Shown here in pieces: positions 17,538-25,527 of a stretch of DNA of 34,860 nt. The notes under the pieces were generated by a model. The model was not told where the DNA came from and ran no database searches. It saw only the letters and a program-made list of their open reading frames with translations. The first letter of the stretch is position 1; the number at the start of each line of letters is the position of its first letter. Source of the DNA: an uncultured Eubacteriales bacterium (lineage in GTDB: Bacteria; Bacillota; Clostridia; Oscillospirales; Acutalibacteraceae); contig CATZCM010000017.1 of NCBI GenBank assembly GCA_958417225.1, positions 1-34,860 on the forward strand. The letters run 5' to 3'. A program made the position numbers and the translations under genes.

Positions 17538-17913
17538 ATAAAATTAAATCTGTTTGTATTTCAAAAGCATCCTCTATGTAATTTATACTCTCTGCGCGAT
17601 CATATCGCATGATAACTTCCGCCACATCAAATCTAGGTTGCAAATTACTCGGATAATCCTGTAAATATAACATTGCAGTTTTTGTTATTTTGACTTGTTT
17701 TATTTTATCTACAGACTCAAGTGCTGAAACAATAGGTTTACTCTTACGAGCCTTAACTTCAACAAATACTATAAATTCATGATTTACTGCAATAATATCA
17801 ATTTCTCCATATCTACTATGAAAATTTCTCTTAACTACACTATAACCATTTCGAACCAAATGCTTCGCTACAAAAGTTTCACCCACATTTCCTTTACTTT
17901 TCGATATGTTCAT
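17533..17913 (-). CDS. yraN: YraN/UPF0102 family endonuclease-like protein
   Basis: A 126-residue protein of the UPF0102 family, a restriction-endonuclease-like fold related to Holliday junction resolvases. The diagnostic N-terminal pattern is present: GETFVAKHLVRNGYSVVKRN, then GEIDIIA and FVEVKAR, giving the D-x(n)-E-x-K catalytic layout of PD-(D/E)xK nucleases. Length is normal. The start follows AGAGAGGTAGAGT. It comes last after rbgA and rnhB, a standard order in Clostridia. The exact cellular role is not established for the family. Confidence 0.93.
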   Translation of the reverse strand: MNISKSKGNVGETFVAKHLVRNGYSVVKRNFHSRYGEIDIIAVNHEFIVFVEVKARKSKPIVSALESVDKIKQVKITKTAMLYLQDYPSNLQPRFDVAEVIMRYDRAESINYIEDAFEIQTDLILY

Positions 17914-17932
17914 ACTCTACCTCTCTAGCAGG

Positions 17933-18544
17933 TTAACTATCTAAAATTTTTTTCAAAAAGCTCATCCTATGCACAGCACATGGGCCATACTTTTTTATCA
18001 TTTGTCTATGAAACTTTGTACCATAACCCTTATGTTTTTCAAACTGATATTCCGGATACTTTTCTGCCAAACTTAACATATATCGATCACGAGCAACTTT
18101 GGCAAGAATAGACGCGCTTGCTATAGACTCAGATATAGAGTCACCTTTTACAATCGGAACAACTTTCACCGGTAAACTAGGAGATCTATTGCCATCAACT
18201 AAAGCAATATCCGAATTAACCGAAAGTCCATCATATGCTCTTTTCATCGCAAGAAATGTAGCTTGCAATATATTTATAGTTTCGATCTCCTCAACACTTG
18301 CTGTAGCTATTGAATATGCCACAGCTTCATTTATAATTTTATCGTACAGCAGCTCTCGTTTCTTAGCAGAAATTTTTTTCGAATCATCTACACCATCAAT
18401 TATAACATTCCTTGGGAGGACAACACATGCCGCAAAAACTGGTCCTGCTAAAGGCCCTCGTCCTGCTTCATCTATACCGCACACACATTTAAAACCTTCA
18501 TTATACGCACTATTTTCAAAAATAAGTTTATCCATCAATATCAT
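17933..18544 (-). CDS. rnhB: Ribonuclease HII
   Basis: A 203-residue enzyme that cuts the RNA strand of RNA-DNA hybrids and single ribonucleotides embedded in DNA. The N-terminal motif GIDEAGRGPLAGPV carries the first Asp and Glu of the D-E-D-D site; ALVDGN supplies the next Asp, and the SILAKVARD segment follows. The C-terminal KHKGYGT and HRMSF blocks are also typical. The reading frame overlaps the end of rbgA by 17 bases, so translation is coupled. Cytoplasmic. The start could be this ATG or the one three codons later. Confidence 0.96.
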   Translation of the reverse strand: MILMDKLIFENSAYNEGFKCVCGIDEAGRGPLAGPVFAACVVLPRNVIIDGVDDSKKISAKKRELLYDKIINEAVAYSIATASVEEIETINILQATFLAMKRAYDGLSVNSDIALVDGNRSPSLPVKVVPIVKGDSISESIASASILAKVARDRYMLSLAEKYPEYQFEKHKGYGTKFHRQMIKKYGPCAVHRMSFLKKILDS

Positions 18545-19415
18545 CCAATCTCTCTAGTGTAATTCTGCCAATCTTAGCCGCACGAAACTCGTCCAATATC
18601 ATAATAGACGTTCGTTCAAGGTCGAGTTCACCGCCACTCATAAGCATACCACGTTTTTTGGCTATTTTTGTCAATAGATCATGTCCACTCAAATTTTTCA
18701 CTTCATTTTCGTCAAGTTTATATCTTGTAAGCACATCATTTCTATACTCACTTTTCAAAACTTCTAGTAAATTTGACGCAAGTTCCTGTGTATCAACAAC
18801 TTGATCCTTTATCGCACCAGTAAACGCAAGATACATTCCAGTTGTAGCATCATCAAACTTTGGCCACAACACCCCTGGTGTATCTAAAACCTCAAATCCA
18901 TTTCCCAAAGTAAACCACTGATTTCCACGAGTTACTCCAGGTCGGTCCTCTGCTTTAGCTTTTGATTTCATTTTAGGCACCAATCTGTTTATAAGAGAAG
19001 ACTTGCCTACATTTGGTACGCCTACAATCATCACTCTCACATTTCTTCCGCCCATACCTTTTTTCTTCCAAACTTGTATTTTTTCACTTAATACATCATT
19101 TATAGCCGAGAAGAATTTATCTACACCTTTTCCACTTTTGCAATCTATACCCAAAGCTTTGATAGATTTTGATTTGAAATATTCAATCCATTTACTTGTC
19201 TGAATTTTGTCCGCCATATCGCATTTGTTTAATAAAACAACTCTTGGCTTATTTCCTAAAATATTATCAAGATCAGGATTGCGACTACTCAGTGGAATCC
19301 TTGAATCTATCACCTCCGCCACAATATCTACAAGCTTTAAATTCGCCTGAATTTTTCTTTTGGCCCTGGTCATATGCCCCGGAAACCATTGTATGTTTTG
19401 ATCATAAATTTCCAT
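18528..19415 (-). CDS. rbgA: Ribosome biogenesis GTPase RbgA (YlqF)
   Basis: A 295-residue circularly permuted GTPase needed for late assembly of the 50S subunit. The order of G motifs is permuted as expected: NKCD (G4) comes first, then GVPNVGKSSLIN (G1, P-loop) and DTPGVLWP (G3). The N-terminal block QWFPGHMTRAKRKI is characteristic of YlqF. The start follows GGGGAG. It lies about 110 bases behind rplS with a terminator between, and overlaps rnhB. Neighbourhood with ribosomal protein L19 fits its role. Confidence 0.97.
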   Translation of the reverse strand: MEIYDQNIQWFPGHMTRAKRKIQANLKLVDIVAEVIDSRIPLSSRNPDLDNILGNKPRVVLLNKCDMADKIQTSKWIEYFKSKSIKALGIDCKSGKGVDKFFSAINDVLSEKIQVWKKKGMGGRNVRVMIVGVPNVGKSSLINRLVPKMKSKAKAEDRPGVTRGNQWFTLGNGFEVLDTPGVLWPKFDDATTGMYLAFTGAIKDQVVDTQELASNLLEVLKSEYRNDVLTRYKLDENEVKNLSGHDLLTKIAKKRGMLMSGGELDLERTSIMILDEFRAAKIGRITLERLDDIDG

Positions 19416-19494
19416 CGTATACTCCCCACACCCTGTCGCTATGTCACAACATTTTTGTTAAGAAACAGTTGCCACTTAAAAAAATTAAAAAACA

Positions 19495-19519
19495 AAAAGG
19501 GACAAAGTGTGTCCCTTTC
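19495..19519 (-). terminator. Terminator of rplS
   Basis: Arms AAAGGGACA / TGTCCCTTT with a 5-base loop start two bases past the rplS stop; the minus strand then reads TTTGTTTTTTAATTTTTTT. It is one of the best intrinsic terminators in the window and would partly or wholly separate rplS from rbgA. Confidence 0.9.
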
Positions 19520-19520
19520 A

Positions 19521-19862
19521 TTAAATCTTTTCTTTAACTTTTGCTGCTTTACCCACACGATTGCGTAAATAGTAAAGTTTTCCGCGTCTGACTTTACCGC
19601 AACGAACAACTTCGACTTTACGTACATTAGGTGAATTGATAGGGAATACCTTTTCCACACCAACACCGTAAGAAACACGTCTTACTGTAAACGTCTCAGA
19701 AATACCATAACCTTTGCGAGCAATAACTGTGCCCTCAAAAATCTGAATTCTTTCTCTGTTGCCTTCTTTAATATTTACATGAACTTTTACAGTATCACCT
19801 ATATTAAACTTTGGCAACTCCTCCTTCATTGAACTTTGCGAAATCATTTTTAATGCGTCCAT
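19521..19862 (-). CDS. rplS: 50S ribosomal protein L19
   Basis: A 113-residue ribosomal protein at the interface of the 50S and 30S subunits. FNIGDTVKVHVNIKEGNRER, QIFEGTVIARKG, the FTVRRVSYGVGVEKVFP block and the basic GKVRRGKLYYLR segment are all L19 signatures. The start at 19862 (MDALKMISQ) follows GGGAGG with seven bases between; an upstream in-frame ATG eight codons earlier lies before that site and was rejected. Length equals the family norm. Followed by a strong terminator and then rbgA. Confidence 0.97.
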   Translation of the reverse strand: MDALKMISQSSMKEELPKFNIGDTVKVHVNIKEGNRERIQIFEGTVIARKGYGISETFTVRRVSYGVGVEKVFPINSPNVRKVEVVRCGKVRRGKLYYLRNRVGKAAKVKEKI

Positions 19863-20034
19863 AATAAATCCTCCCAATATATCCAAACATTCTTGAAACC
19901 TAAAAATATAGTCAGCATCAGAGGAATATCCGGGACATAGTCAAACAACTAAACTATTTAACCAGTCCTATTTATAATAACATGTTTCTTTGAATTTTGC
20001 AAATTTATTTTTTAATTTTATTTTTGGGACTTGC

Positions 20035-20062
20035 ACAATACGATTATTTTCAACATACGTTA
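20035..20062 (+). promoter_or_regulatory. SigE/SigK-type promoter of sigK
   Basis: ACA at 20035-20037, 16 bases, then CATACGTTA at 20054-20062. The second box fits the SigK -10 consensus CATANNNTA exactly and is close to SigE's CATACA-T. In Bacillus subtilis sigK is transcribed by SigE and SigK, so this site fits. It lies about 33 bases before the sigK start codon. Inferred from consensus only. Confidence 0.6.
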
Positions 20063-20094
20063 TTAACAAGATCTTACGTAAGGGAGGATAACAC

Positions 20095-20790
20095 TTGTTT
20101 AATGATTTTTTCAAGTTGATACTAAATAACCTCACATTTTTAGCTTTGCACGTAACAAACAGCAATTCTTTCCCTAAACCGCTATCCGAAGAAGAAGAAA
20201 AAATATATCTTCAAAAATTTAAAAACGGCGACAAATTTGCTAGGAATAAATTAATAGAACATAACTTACGTCTTGTAGCACATATAATAAAAAAATATTA
20301 TACAGCCAATAATGATCAAGACGATCTCGTGTCCATCGGAACTATTGGTTTAATTAAAGCTGTAGATTCATTCAATTGTGATAAAGGAATTAAACTTTCA
20401 AGCTACGCAGCAAGATGTATTGAAAATGAAGTTCTCATGTTTTTCCGAAATAACAAGAAAACTGCGCAAGATGTTTCAATGAATGAACCTATCGATACCG
20501 ATAAGGACGGTAACGCACTTACACTTATAGACGTAATGTCAAGTGAGGATTCAATAATAGACGATTTAGACATGAAAATAAAATCAGAAAAATTAAAACA
20601 ATACATAGAAAAGTACTTGGACTCGCGTGAAAAAGAGATAATCAAAATGAGGTACGGTATTTCTGGCAAAATCCCTCGAACTCAAAGAGAAGTTGCTAAA
20701 ATATTAAATATATCTCGATCATATGTTTCTAGAATTGAAAAAAAAGCAATTGAAACTTTAAAGAAAAAAATAAACTTTTCTGGAATATAA
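20095..20790 (+). CDS. sigK: Sporulation sigma factor SigK
   Basis: A 231-residue sigma factor for the mother cell late in sporulation. The N-terminal 20 or so hydrophobic residues (FNDFFKLILNNLTFLALHV) form the pro-sequence removed in Bacillus by SpoIVFB. Region 2 carries LIEHNLRLVAHIIKKYY, DDLVSIGTIGLIKAVDSF and SSYAARCIENE; region 4 carries DSREKEIIKMRYGI and QREVAKILNISRSYVSRIEK. The start is TTG, seven bases after GGGAGG; a nearby ATG is out of frame. The gene is continuous, with no skin-type insertion. It is divergent from rplS. Together with spoIIA further right it shows that the sporulation programme is retained or was lost recently. Confidence 0.95.
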   Translation: MFNDFFKLILNNLTFLALHVTNSNSFPKPLSEEEEKIYLQKFKNGDKFARNKLIEHNLRLVAHIIKKYYTANNDQDDLVSIGTIGLIKAVDSFNCDKGIKLSSYAARCIENEVLMFFRNNKKTAQDVSMNEPIDTDKDGNALTLIDVMSSEDSIIDDLDMKIKSEKLKQYIEKYLDSREKEIIKMRYGISGKIPRTQREVAKILNISRSYVSRIEKKAIETLKKKINFSGI

Positions 20791-21002
20791 TTTTTTAAAT
20801 TTACAATTAAAATTACACCTCTTTTAAAATAAAGTATAATCTATATTTTTGTGGATATTTTATGTTTTAGCACTATCATACCTAGCTTTTATACAGTAAA
20901 TCTTTTCCAATGGAATATTGCTTATTTAAAATACGCAATAAATAATTATCAGATTGTGTATACTATTATAAATTTAGTGTATTATTTTATTGAGGTGATA
21001 TT

Positions 21003-21257
21003 ATGTCAAAAGCAAAAAAAATTAGCAAAGAAAACGAAAGTAAATATGTACAACTTGGACTAAACATTGCATACTACAGAAAACTTTGTGGGTTTACCCA
21101 AGAAAAACTTGCTGAAGAGGCTAACCTAAGTAGATCTTATTTAAGTGCTCTTGAAGCTCCAAAAGAAATAAAATCTATGTCTTTAGAAGTACTCTTCACT
21201 TTAGCAAAAGTGCTCAAGATTGAGCCAAAAAAATTGCTTGACTTCAAAGTAGAATAA
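21003..21257 (+). CDS. Small XRE-family transcriptional regulator
   Basis: An 84-residue protein that is almost entirely one helix-turn-helix domain of the Cro/C1 type: LGLNIAYYRKLCGFTQEKLA, then the recognition helix region NLSRSYLSALEAP and the closing LEVLFTLAKVLKIEPKKLL. It would bind DNA as a dimer. GAGGTGATATT precedes the ATG, and a strong terminator follows, so it is a single gene. Target unknown; the preceding AT-rich gap could hold its own operator. Confidence 0.88.
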   Translation: MSKAKKISKENESKYVQLGLNIAYYRKLCGFTQEKLAEEANLSRSYLSALEAPKEIKSMSLEVLFTLAKVLKIEPKKLLDFKVE

Positions 21258-21274
21258 CAGTATCAATATTTAGC

Positions 21275-21318
21275 AAACTTTCCGTATTAGAAAAACTGAT
21301 ATGGAAAGTTTTTTTTAT
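21275..21318 (+). terminator. Terminator of the XRE gene
   Basis: Arms AAACTTTCC / GGAAAGTTT extended by G-T pairing, followed by a run of eight T on the plus strand. Confidence 0.9.
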
Positions 21319-21556
21319 TTGAATTAAATACTACAAACAACCATAAAATAAAAAAAAAGATTTCTCACCGCCTAATAACAACTTAGATATTTTCTTTTAC
21401 AAATACTGTTTTTTTTCGTAAAACATTCAATTATTAAATCTATCAATAAAACTAACCTAATAAAAAAAACACATCAAACGAAATATTCATGTATCTAGTT
21501 CGTCCGACGTGATTTTCATGGTTGATAGTCAATAAATAAAACAAATCTACTTTAAT

Positions 21557-21997
21557 TTATTTTCGAGAGAAAAATCTTCTTACTACCTCTTTCAGTAAAA
21601 TGGGTTGAATTTCCGGATAAGTCCAATTTTGCGGTAACTCATCTAAAAAGAATATTTTTTCAATTTCATTCTTAAGTTCACCTGAAAAACTTTTAACATC
21701 TGCAAAATAAAGCATTCCAAAATTTTCACAAACTCCATTCGTTACTGAATATACGCAAACTGGCTTAATATTAAATTCCATTGCACCTGTTTCCTCAAAC
21801 AACTCGCGTTTTGCAGTAACATCTATATTTTCACCAGATTCTCTATGCCCTCCTGGTATTTCCAGTGTATCACGGTCTTTGTGTTTACAAAATACCAGTT
21901 TATTATTGTACTTAGCTACAATCACTGCAAATTTCAGCAACACATCATCAACTTCATCATAAAAATTCACTTTAACCAAAAAAATCACGCTCTCCAT
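21557..21997 (-). CDS. Nudix hydrolase
   Basis: About 146 residues with a complete Nudix box: GGHRESGENIDVTAK followed by RELFEETGA, matching G-x5-E-x7-R-E-U-x-E-E-x-G-U. Such enzymes hydrolyse nucleoside diphosphates linked to another group, often oxidised dNTPs or nucleotide sugars; the substrate cannot be told. I prefer the ATG at 21997 (MESVIFLVKV); a TTG six codons earlier would overlap the upstream acetyltransferase by eight bases. The two genes are clearly cotranscribed. No terminator is obvious. Confidence 0.88.
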   Translation of the reverse strand: MESVIFLVKVNFYDEVDDVLLKFAVIVAKYNNKLVFCKHKDRDTLEIPGGHRESGENIDVTAKRELFEETGAMEFNIKPVCVYSVTNGVCENFGMLYFADVKSFSGELKNEIEKIFFLDELPQNWTYPEIQPILLKEVVRRFFSRK

Positions 21998-22007
21998 TTT
22001 TCTTAAA

Positions 22008-22559
22008 TTAATCAATATTTTTGCTTTTCAACCACATTTTCTTTGTTATAAATTGGGCATGCCCTATCCTTGTTTCATTCATCATTGGCACTGGAACTTC
22101 ATTGCAGGTATGATGATAGACAAACCCTAATTTTTCCTGAACTCTCTTAGATTTATTGTTTCCATCATAATAACCACACCAAATCGTACTTATCCCTAAA
22201 TCTTCAAATGCATAACTAATAAGTTTAGTAGCAGCTTCAGTCATATAGCCTCTGCCCCAAAATGGTTTGCCAAGCCAATAACCTAATTCACATTCATCCT
22301 CACGTTCTGTCAAATCAGTATCCTCATTAAATTTTAGTGCAATTGCTCCAATTGCCACATTATTATTTTTTTCACATATTGCATAGCATTGTTCCCTAGA
22401 AAAAATATTTTTGATAATTTCAAGACTTTCTTCTATATTTTTGTGAGGACACCAACCTGCAATTGGGCCAACATCAGGATCCTTAGCATATTCATAAAGA
22501 GATCCTGAATCCTTTTCTGTCCAAGGCCTTAATATTAGTCTCTCTGTAAACAAAACCAT
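22008..22559 (-). CDS. GNAT family N-acetyltransferase, RimJ/RimL type
   Basis: A 183-residue acetyltransferase using acetyl-CoA on an amino group. It opens with TERLILRPWTEKDSGSLYEY, the usual start of the RimJ/RimL/YdaF branch, has the acetyl-CoA pocket ELGYWLGKPFWGRGYMTEA (R-G-x-G-like turn) and the closing NNKSKRVQEKLGFVYHH. Substrate is unknown: protein N-termini, small amines or drugs are all possible. The start follows AAAGGAGGAAGCTT. Pairs with the Nudix gene downstream. Confidence 0.9.
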   Translation of the reverse strand: MVLFTERLILRPWTEKDSGSLYEYAKDPDVGPIAGWCPHKNIEESLEIIKNIFSREQCYAICEKNNNVAIGAIALKFNEDTDLTEREDECELGYWLGKPFWGRGYMTEAATKLISYAFEDLGISTIWCGYYDGNNKSKRVQEKLGFVYHHTCNEVPVPMMNETRIGHAQFITKKMWLKSKNID

Positions 22560-22668
22560 AAGCTTCCTCCTTTAAAAATTATTCTTTAATGATATTCTCT
22601 TCAACATTAAGACTTTTTTTCCTTTTAAATTTGCTTTGCTCAATGAAGTTACCTCAGCATAAACTGCA

Positions 22669-23874
22669 TTAGAAATAATCTGATACATACGGTGTCTGCT
22701 GTTCAATTGAATCCTCCAACATATCAATAATCTCACCGCTTGTCTGTATTCTTCCGATTTTTGAAAGATAATCTGGGCGCTTATATCCCATCAACATGGT
22801 AGTCATCGTTTGAATGCTTATTTTGTCAGAACATTGTTCAGATATCTTTGTGGCTTCGCCCTTTCCGTCCTTCGAAATCTTCAGCAAAAAGGAACCCTGA
22901 TTACAATCCATAATCGGATCTGTCATGGTAAACCGCCATTCACGATCAGATTCATCGGCCTTGAATGGATAGTCTGCGATAAAAGCACAGAAATCCACAA
23001 TTCTTCCCATGTAATAAGGGGAAATCACTTCTTTTATACTAGCATCCTCCAATAAAAAAGCCAGAGACTCATCCGTATATGTGTTGCCCTTAACCTTGTC
23101 GATCATAGAAAAATGAGCAGACACAAAATTCCATAAACCTGTTCTGGCTTCCTCGCTATTGAAAATCATATCTTTTACGTAGAATACTTCATTTTCAATC
23201 CAATAAATCAGATATCCATCAGGCACATCATTTTCATCATAATAAATCGCTGCCATAATATCGTCTTTGTCCCAGAGCCAGTATTCATTCCACGCCAACT
23301 CATCTCGAATAACTGCTCCATGTGTATTCTTAGCATAGCGAGCATATGTTTTTTTCAATTCTTCACTATCTGTTTTCACGCGTCGGACATTGCCTGGAAC
23401 TTGGCGGTTTTTAGGAAGTTGATAATCCTGTATTTCATAAGAAATTTTATCGGAAATTAACTCCCATCCCTTTCGACGATAATAAGGAATTGAATATGGA
23501 TATAAATAACTTATGTATTGTCCTTTTTTTCTCATATTTTTAAGTGCTTGCTCCAATAGCTTGTGCATTAACCCCATGTTTGAATATTCTGGGTAGGTTC
23601 CAACACCGGTAAGTCCTCCCATTGAGTATGTTTTTCCGAAAATTTGAACTTGCATAGGATAGACCACTACTTGTGAGACAAGCGTGTCACCATCAAACCA
23701 CCCTATCACATCCGCTTTTTCCATTGTTGGAAATTTTGCTCGAATAATTTCTTTTTCCTTCCATCCTACAGAATTTAGTTCCTGATCGGTTACCTGAAAG
23801 ACATAACGCAACAAGACATTATATTGATCCATATATTTACCGCTAACCGGTCGCATCTTTAGATTTTTGTTCAT
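22669..23874 (-). CDS. Eis-like GNAT acetyltransferase
   Basis: A 401-residue protein with the layout of the Eis family: an N-terminal GNAT domain (residues about 5-150, with MGGLTGVGTYPEYSNMG as the acetyl-CoA binding segment and SYLYPYSIPYYRRKGWELI after it), a second degenerate GNAT-like domain, and a C-terminal sterol-carrier-like domain (from about 290). Eis proteins acetylate amines, including aminoglycosides and lysines, but Clostridial members are mostly uncharacterised. The gene is visibly richer in G and C than its neighbours, suggesting acquisition. GGGGGATATTT precedes the ATG. The last residue Phe at the carboxy end fits the Eis pattern of a terminal carboxylate in the active site. 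Confidence 0.85.
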   Translation of the reverse strand: MNKNLKMRPVSGKYMDQYNVLLRYVFQVTDQELNSVGWKEKEIIRAKFPTMEKADVIGWFDGDTLVSQVVVYPMQVQIFGKTYSMGGLTGVGTYPEYSNMGLMHKLLEQALKNMRKKGQYISYLYPYSIPYYRRKGWELISDKISYEIQDYQLPKNRQVPGNVRRVKTDSEELKKTYARYAKNTHGAVIRDELAWNEYWLWDKDDIMAAIYYDENDVPDGYLIYWIENEVFYVKDMIFNSEEARTGLWNFVSAHFSMIDKVKGNTYTDESLAFLLEDASIKEVISPYYMGRIVDFCAFIADYPFKADESDREWRFTMTDPIMDCNQGSFLLKISKDGKGEATKISEQCSDKISIQTMTTMLMGYKRPDYLSKIGRIQTSGEIIDMLEDSIEQQTPYVSDYF

Positions 23875-24070
23875 AAATATCCCCCTTTTTTCTCATATCA
23901 TTTCAAAATACTGTGATGCTTTCATAAATTCTTTTTCCTATCTATTGGGCATTATAACCCCACCCTTGGACAAGTTATCGTTCTGTTCCACACTTAGTCC
24001 GTATTTAAAATTCACCTGAGGGGCATACACAAACGAAATTTTTGGTCCTGTGCGTTCCAATACATACTAC

Positions 24071-24163
24071 TTAAGCTACAGATAGATATTCTCCTTTTGA
24101 GAACCTAACATATACATCTACCAAATTCCCATCAAAAAATAATTCTACATGCACTTTTTGAAT
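24071..24163 (-). pseudogene. Short C-terminal coding fragment
   Basis: Just past the rlmD stop, a minus-strand frame reads QKVHVELFFDGNLVD then VYVRFSKGEYLSVA and stops at TAA (24071-24073). It has protein-like composition but no start codon, so it looks like the tail of a lost gene. Unidentified. Confidence 0.35.
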
Positions 24164-24168
24164 TTAAT

Positions 24169-25527
24169 TCACCCCTTAGAAAGCAATACTACCGTCTCGA
24201 CATGCGCAGTACGGGGAAACATATCTACTGGTTGAATTTTTTTAACAACGTAATCATACCTGCACAAAAACTCAATATCTCTCGCTAAAGTCGCCGGATT
24301 ACACGACACATACACAATTTTTGGAATTTGCACACTTGCAATTTTTTCAAGCACAAACTGAGTACATCCCTTCCGTGGAGGGTCGACAACCAAAACGTCA
24401 ATTTTTTCATTCACTTCATCCATAAAGTCCACAGCATCAGCACACACAAAATCAGCATTTGTGATTTTATTTCTCTTAGCAACACGCACAGCATCCTCAA
24501 TCGCATCATGTACAACTTCCACTCCAATAACTTTTCCACAGTCATTTGACATAGATAAACCTATTGTCCCAATACCACAGTATAAATCCAAAAGCGTCTC
24601 ACTTTTAGAAAGTCCTGCAAATTTTTTCGCAACGTCGTATAAAACCTGAGTTTGACTGTGATTCACTTGATAAAACGATTTTGGCGAAATTTCAAAAGTC
24701 AGTCCACAAAGTTCATCATCTATGTACCTTTTTCCAAACAATACTTTAAAATGCTTTCCTAACACAACATTCGTATCAACCTCATTTGAATTAAGCATTA
24801 TACTTTTTATACTTGGGATACGGGTTGTCAGCAAGCCAACTAATTCATTCTCATGTGGTATTTTTTTACCATTCACCACAATGCAGACCATAATCTCTCC
24901 AGAGTCATCCCCGATCCTCAAGTACAAATTTCTCAATAAACCTAGTCCTGTCCTCTCATCATACACACTCACATTAAACCTGTCAGCCCAACATAAAAAC
25001 AAATTACACACTTCAAAGAAAACCTTCGGGTGTAATTTACAATCTTCACACGATACTAAGCGATGTGAATTTTGCGCATAAAAACCAAGTTCTGTCTTCC
25101 CATTCTTATTTTTCCCTATTGGAAAAATTGCCTTATTTCTGTATCTTGTAACCTTTTTTGATCCTATGATAGGACTAACTGTAAAGTTTTCAAGTTTTGC
25201 AATTTTGCTCATTGCACTGACAACTGCAGATTGCTTCATCTCAAGTTCACTTTCATAGCTCATATGTCTAAACACACATCCACCACAACTCGATGACACA
25301 TTACAATCACTATCAATTCTATTAGGAGAAGGTTTCAAAATTTTTTCTATTTTACCGAAAGCAAAGCGTTTCAATACTTTCAGAATTTTCACCTCAAGCA
25401 CTTCACCTATTATCGAATTCGGTACAAACACAACTGGATCCACATCAGACACTTTGCACACCCCGTTTCCCTCCAGGGTTACGTCCTTCACTTTTACTTT
25501 AACGATATCATTTTTTCTTATTCCCAT
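24169..25527 (-). CDS. rlmD: 23S rRNA (uracil-5-)-methyltransferase RlmD/RlmCD
   Basis: About 452 residues. An N-terminal TRAM domain (KNDIVKVKVKDVTLEGNGVC) is followed by an iron-sulfur cluster motif (CNVSSSCGGC with a later Cys in CEDCKLH), the methyltransferase core with LLDLYCGIGTIGLSM for AdoMet and DVLVVDPPRKGC, and the catalytic Cys in VSCNPATLARD. It methylates U1939 and possibly U747 of 23S rRNA at C5; Gram-positive members can do both. The start at 25527 follows AGAGGATTG; 19 upstream in-frame codons precede that site. Its first codons overlap the end of the M14 peptidase gene, so the two are cotranscribed. Confidence 0.94.
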   Translation of the reverse strand: MGIRKNDIVKVKVKDVTLEGNGVCKVSDVDPVVFVPNSIIGEVLEVKILKVLKRFAFGKIEKILKPSPNRIDSDCNVSSSCGGCVFRHMSYESELEMKQSAVVSAMSKIAKLENFTVSPIIGSKKVTRYRNKAIFPIGKNKNGKTELGFYAQNSHRLVSCEDCKLHPKVFFEVCNLFLCWADRFNVSVYDERTGLGLLRNLYLRIGDDSGEIMVCIVVNGKKIPHENELVGLLTTRIPSIKSIMLNSNEVDTNVVLGKHFKVLFGKRYIDDELCGLTFEISPKSFYQVNHSQTQVLYDVAKKFAGLSKSETLLDLYCGIGTIGLSMSNDCGKVIGVEVVHDAIEDAVRVAKRNKITNADFVCADAVDFMDEVNEKIDVLVVDPPRKGCTQFVLEKIASVQIPKIVYVSCNPATLARDIEFLCRYDYVVKKIQPVDMFPRTAHVETVVLLSKG

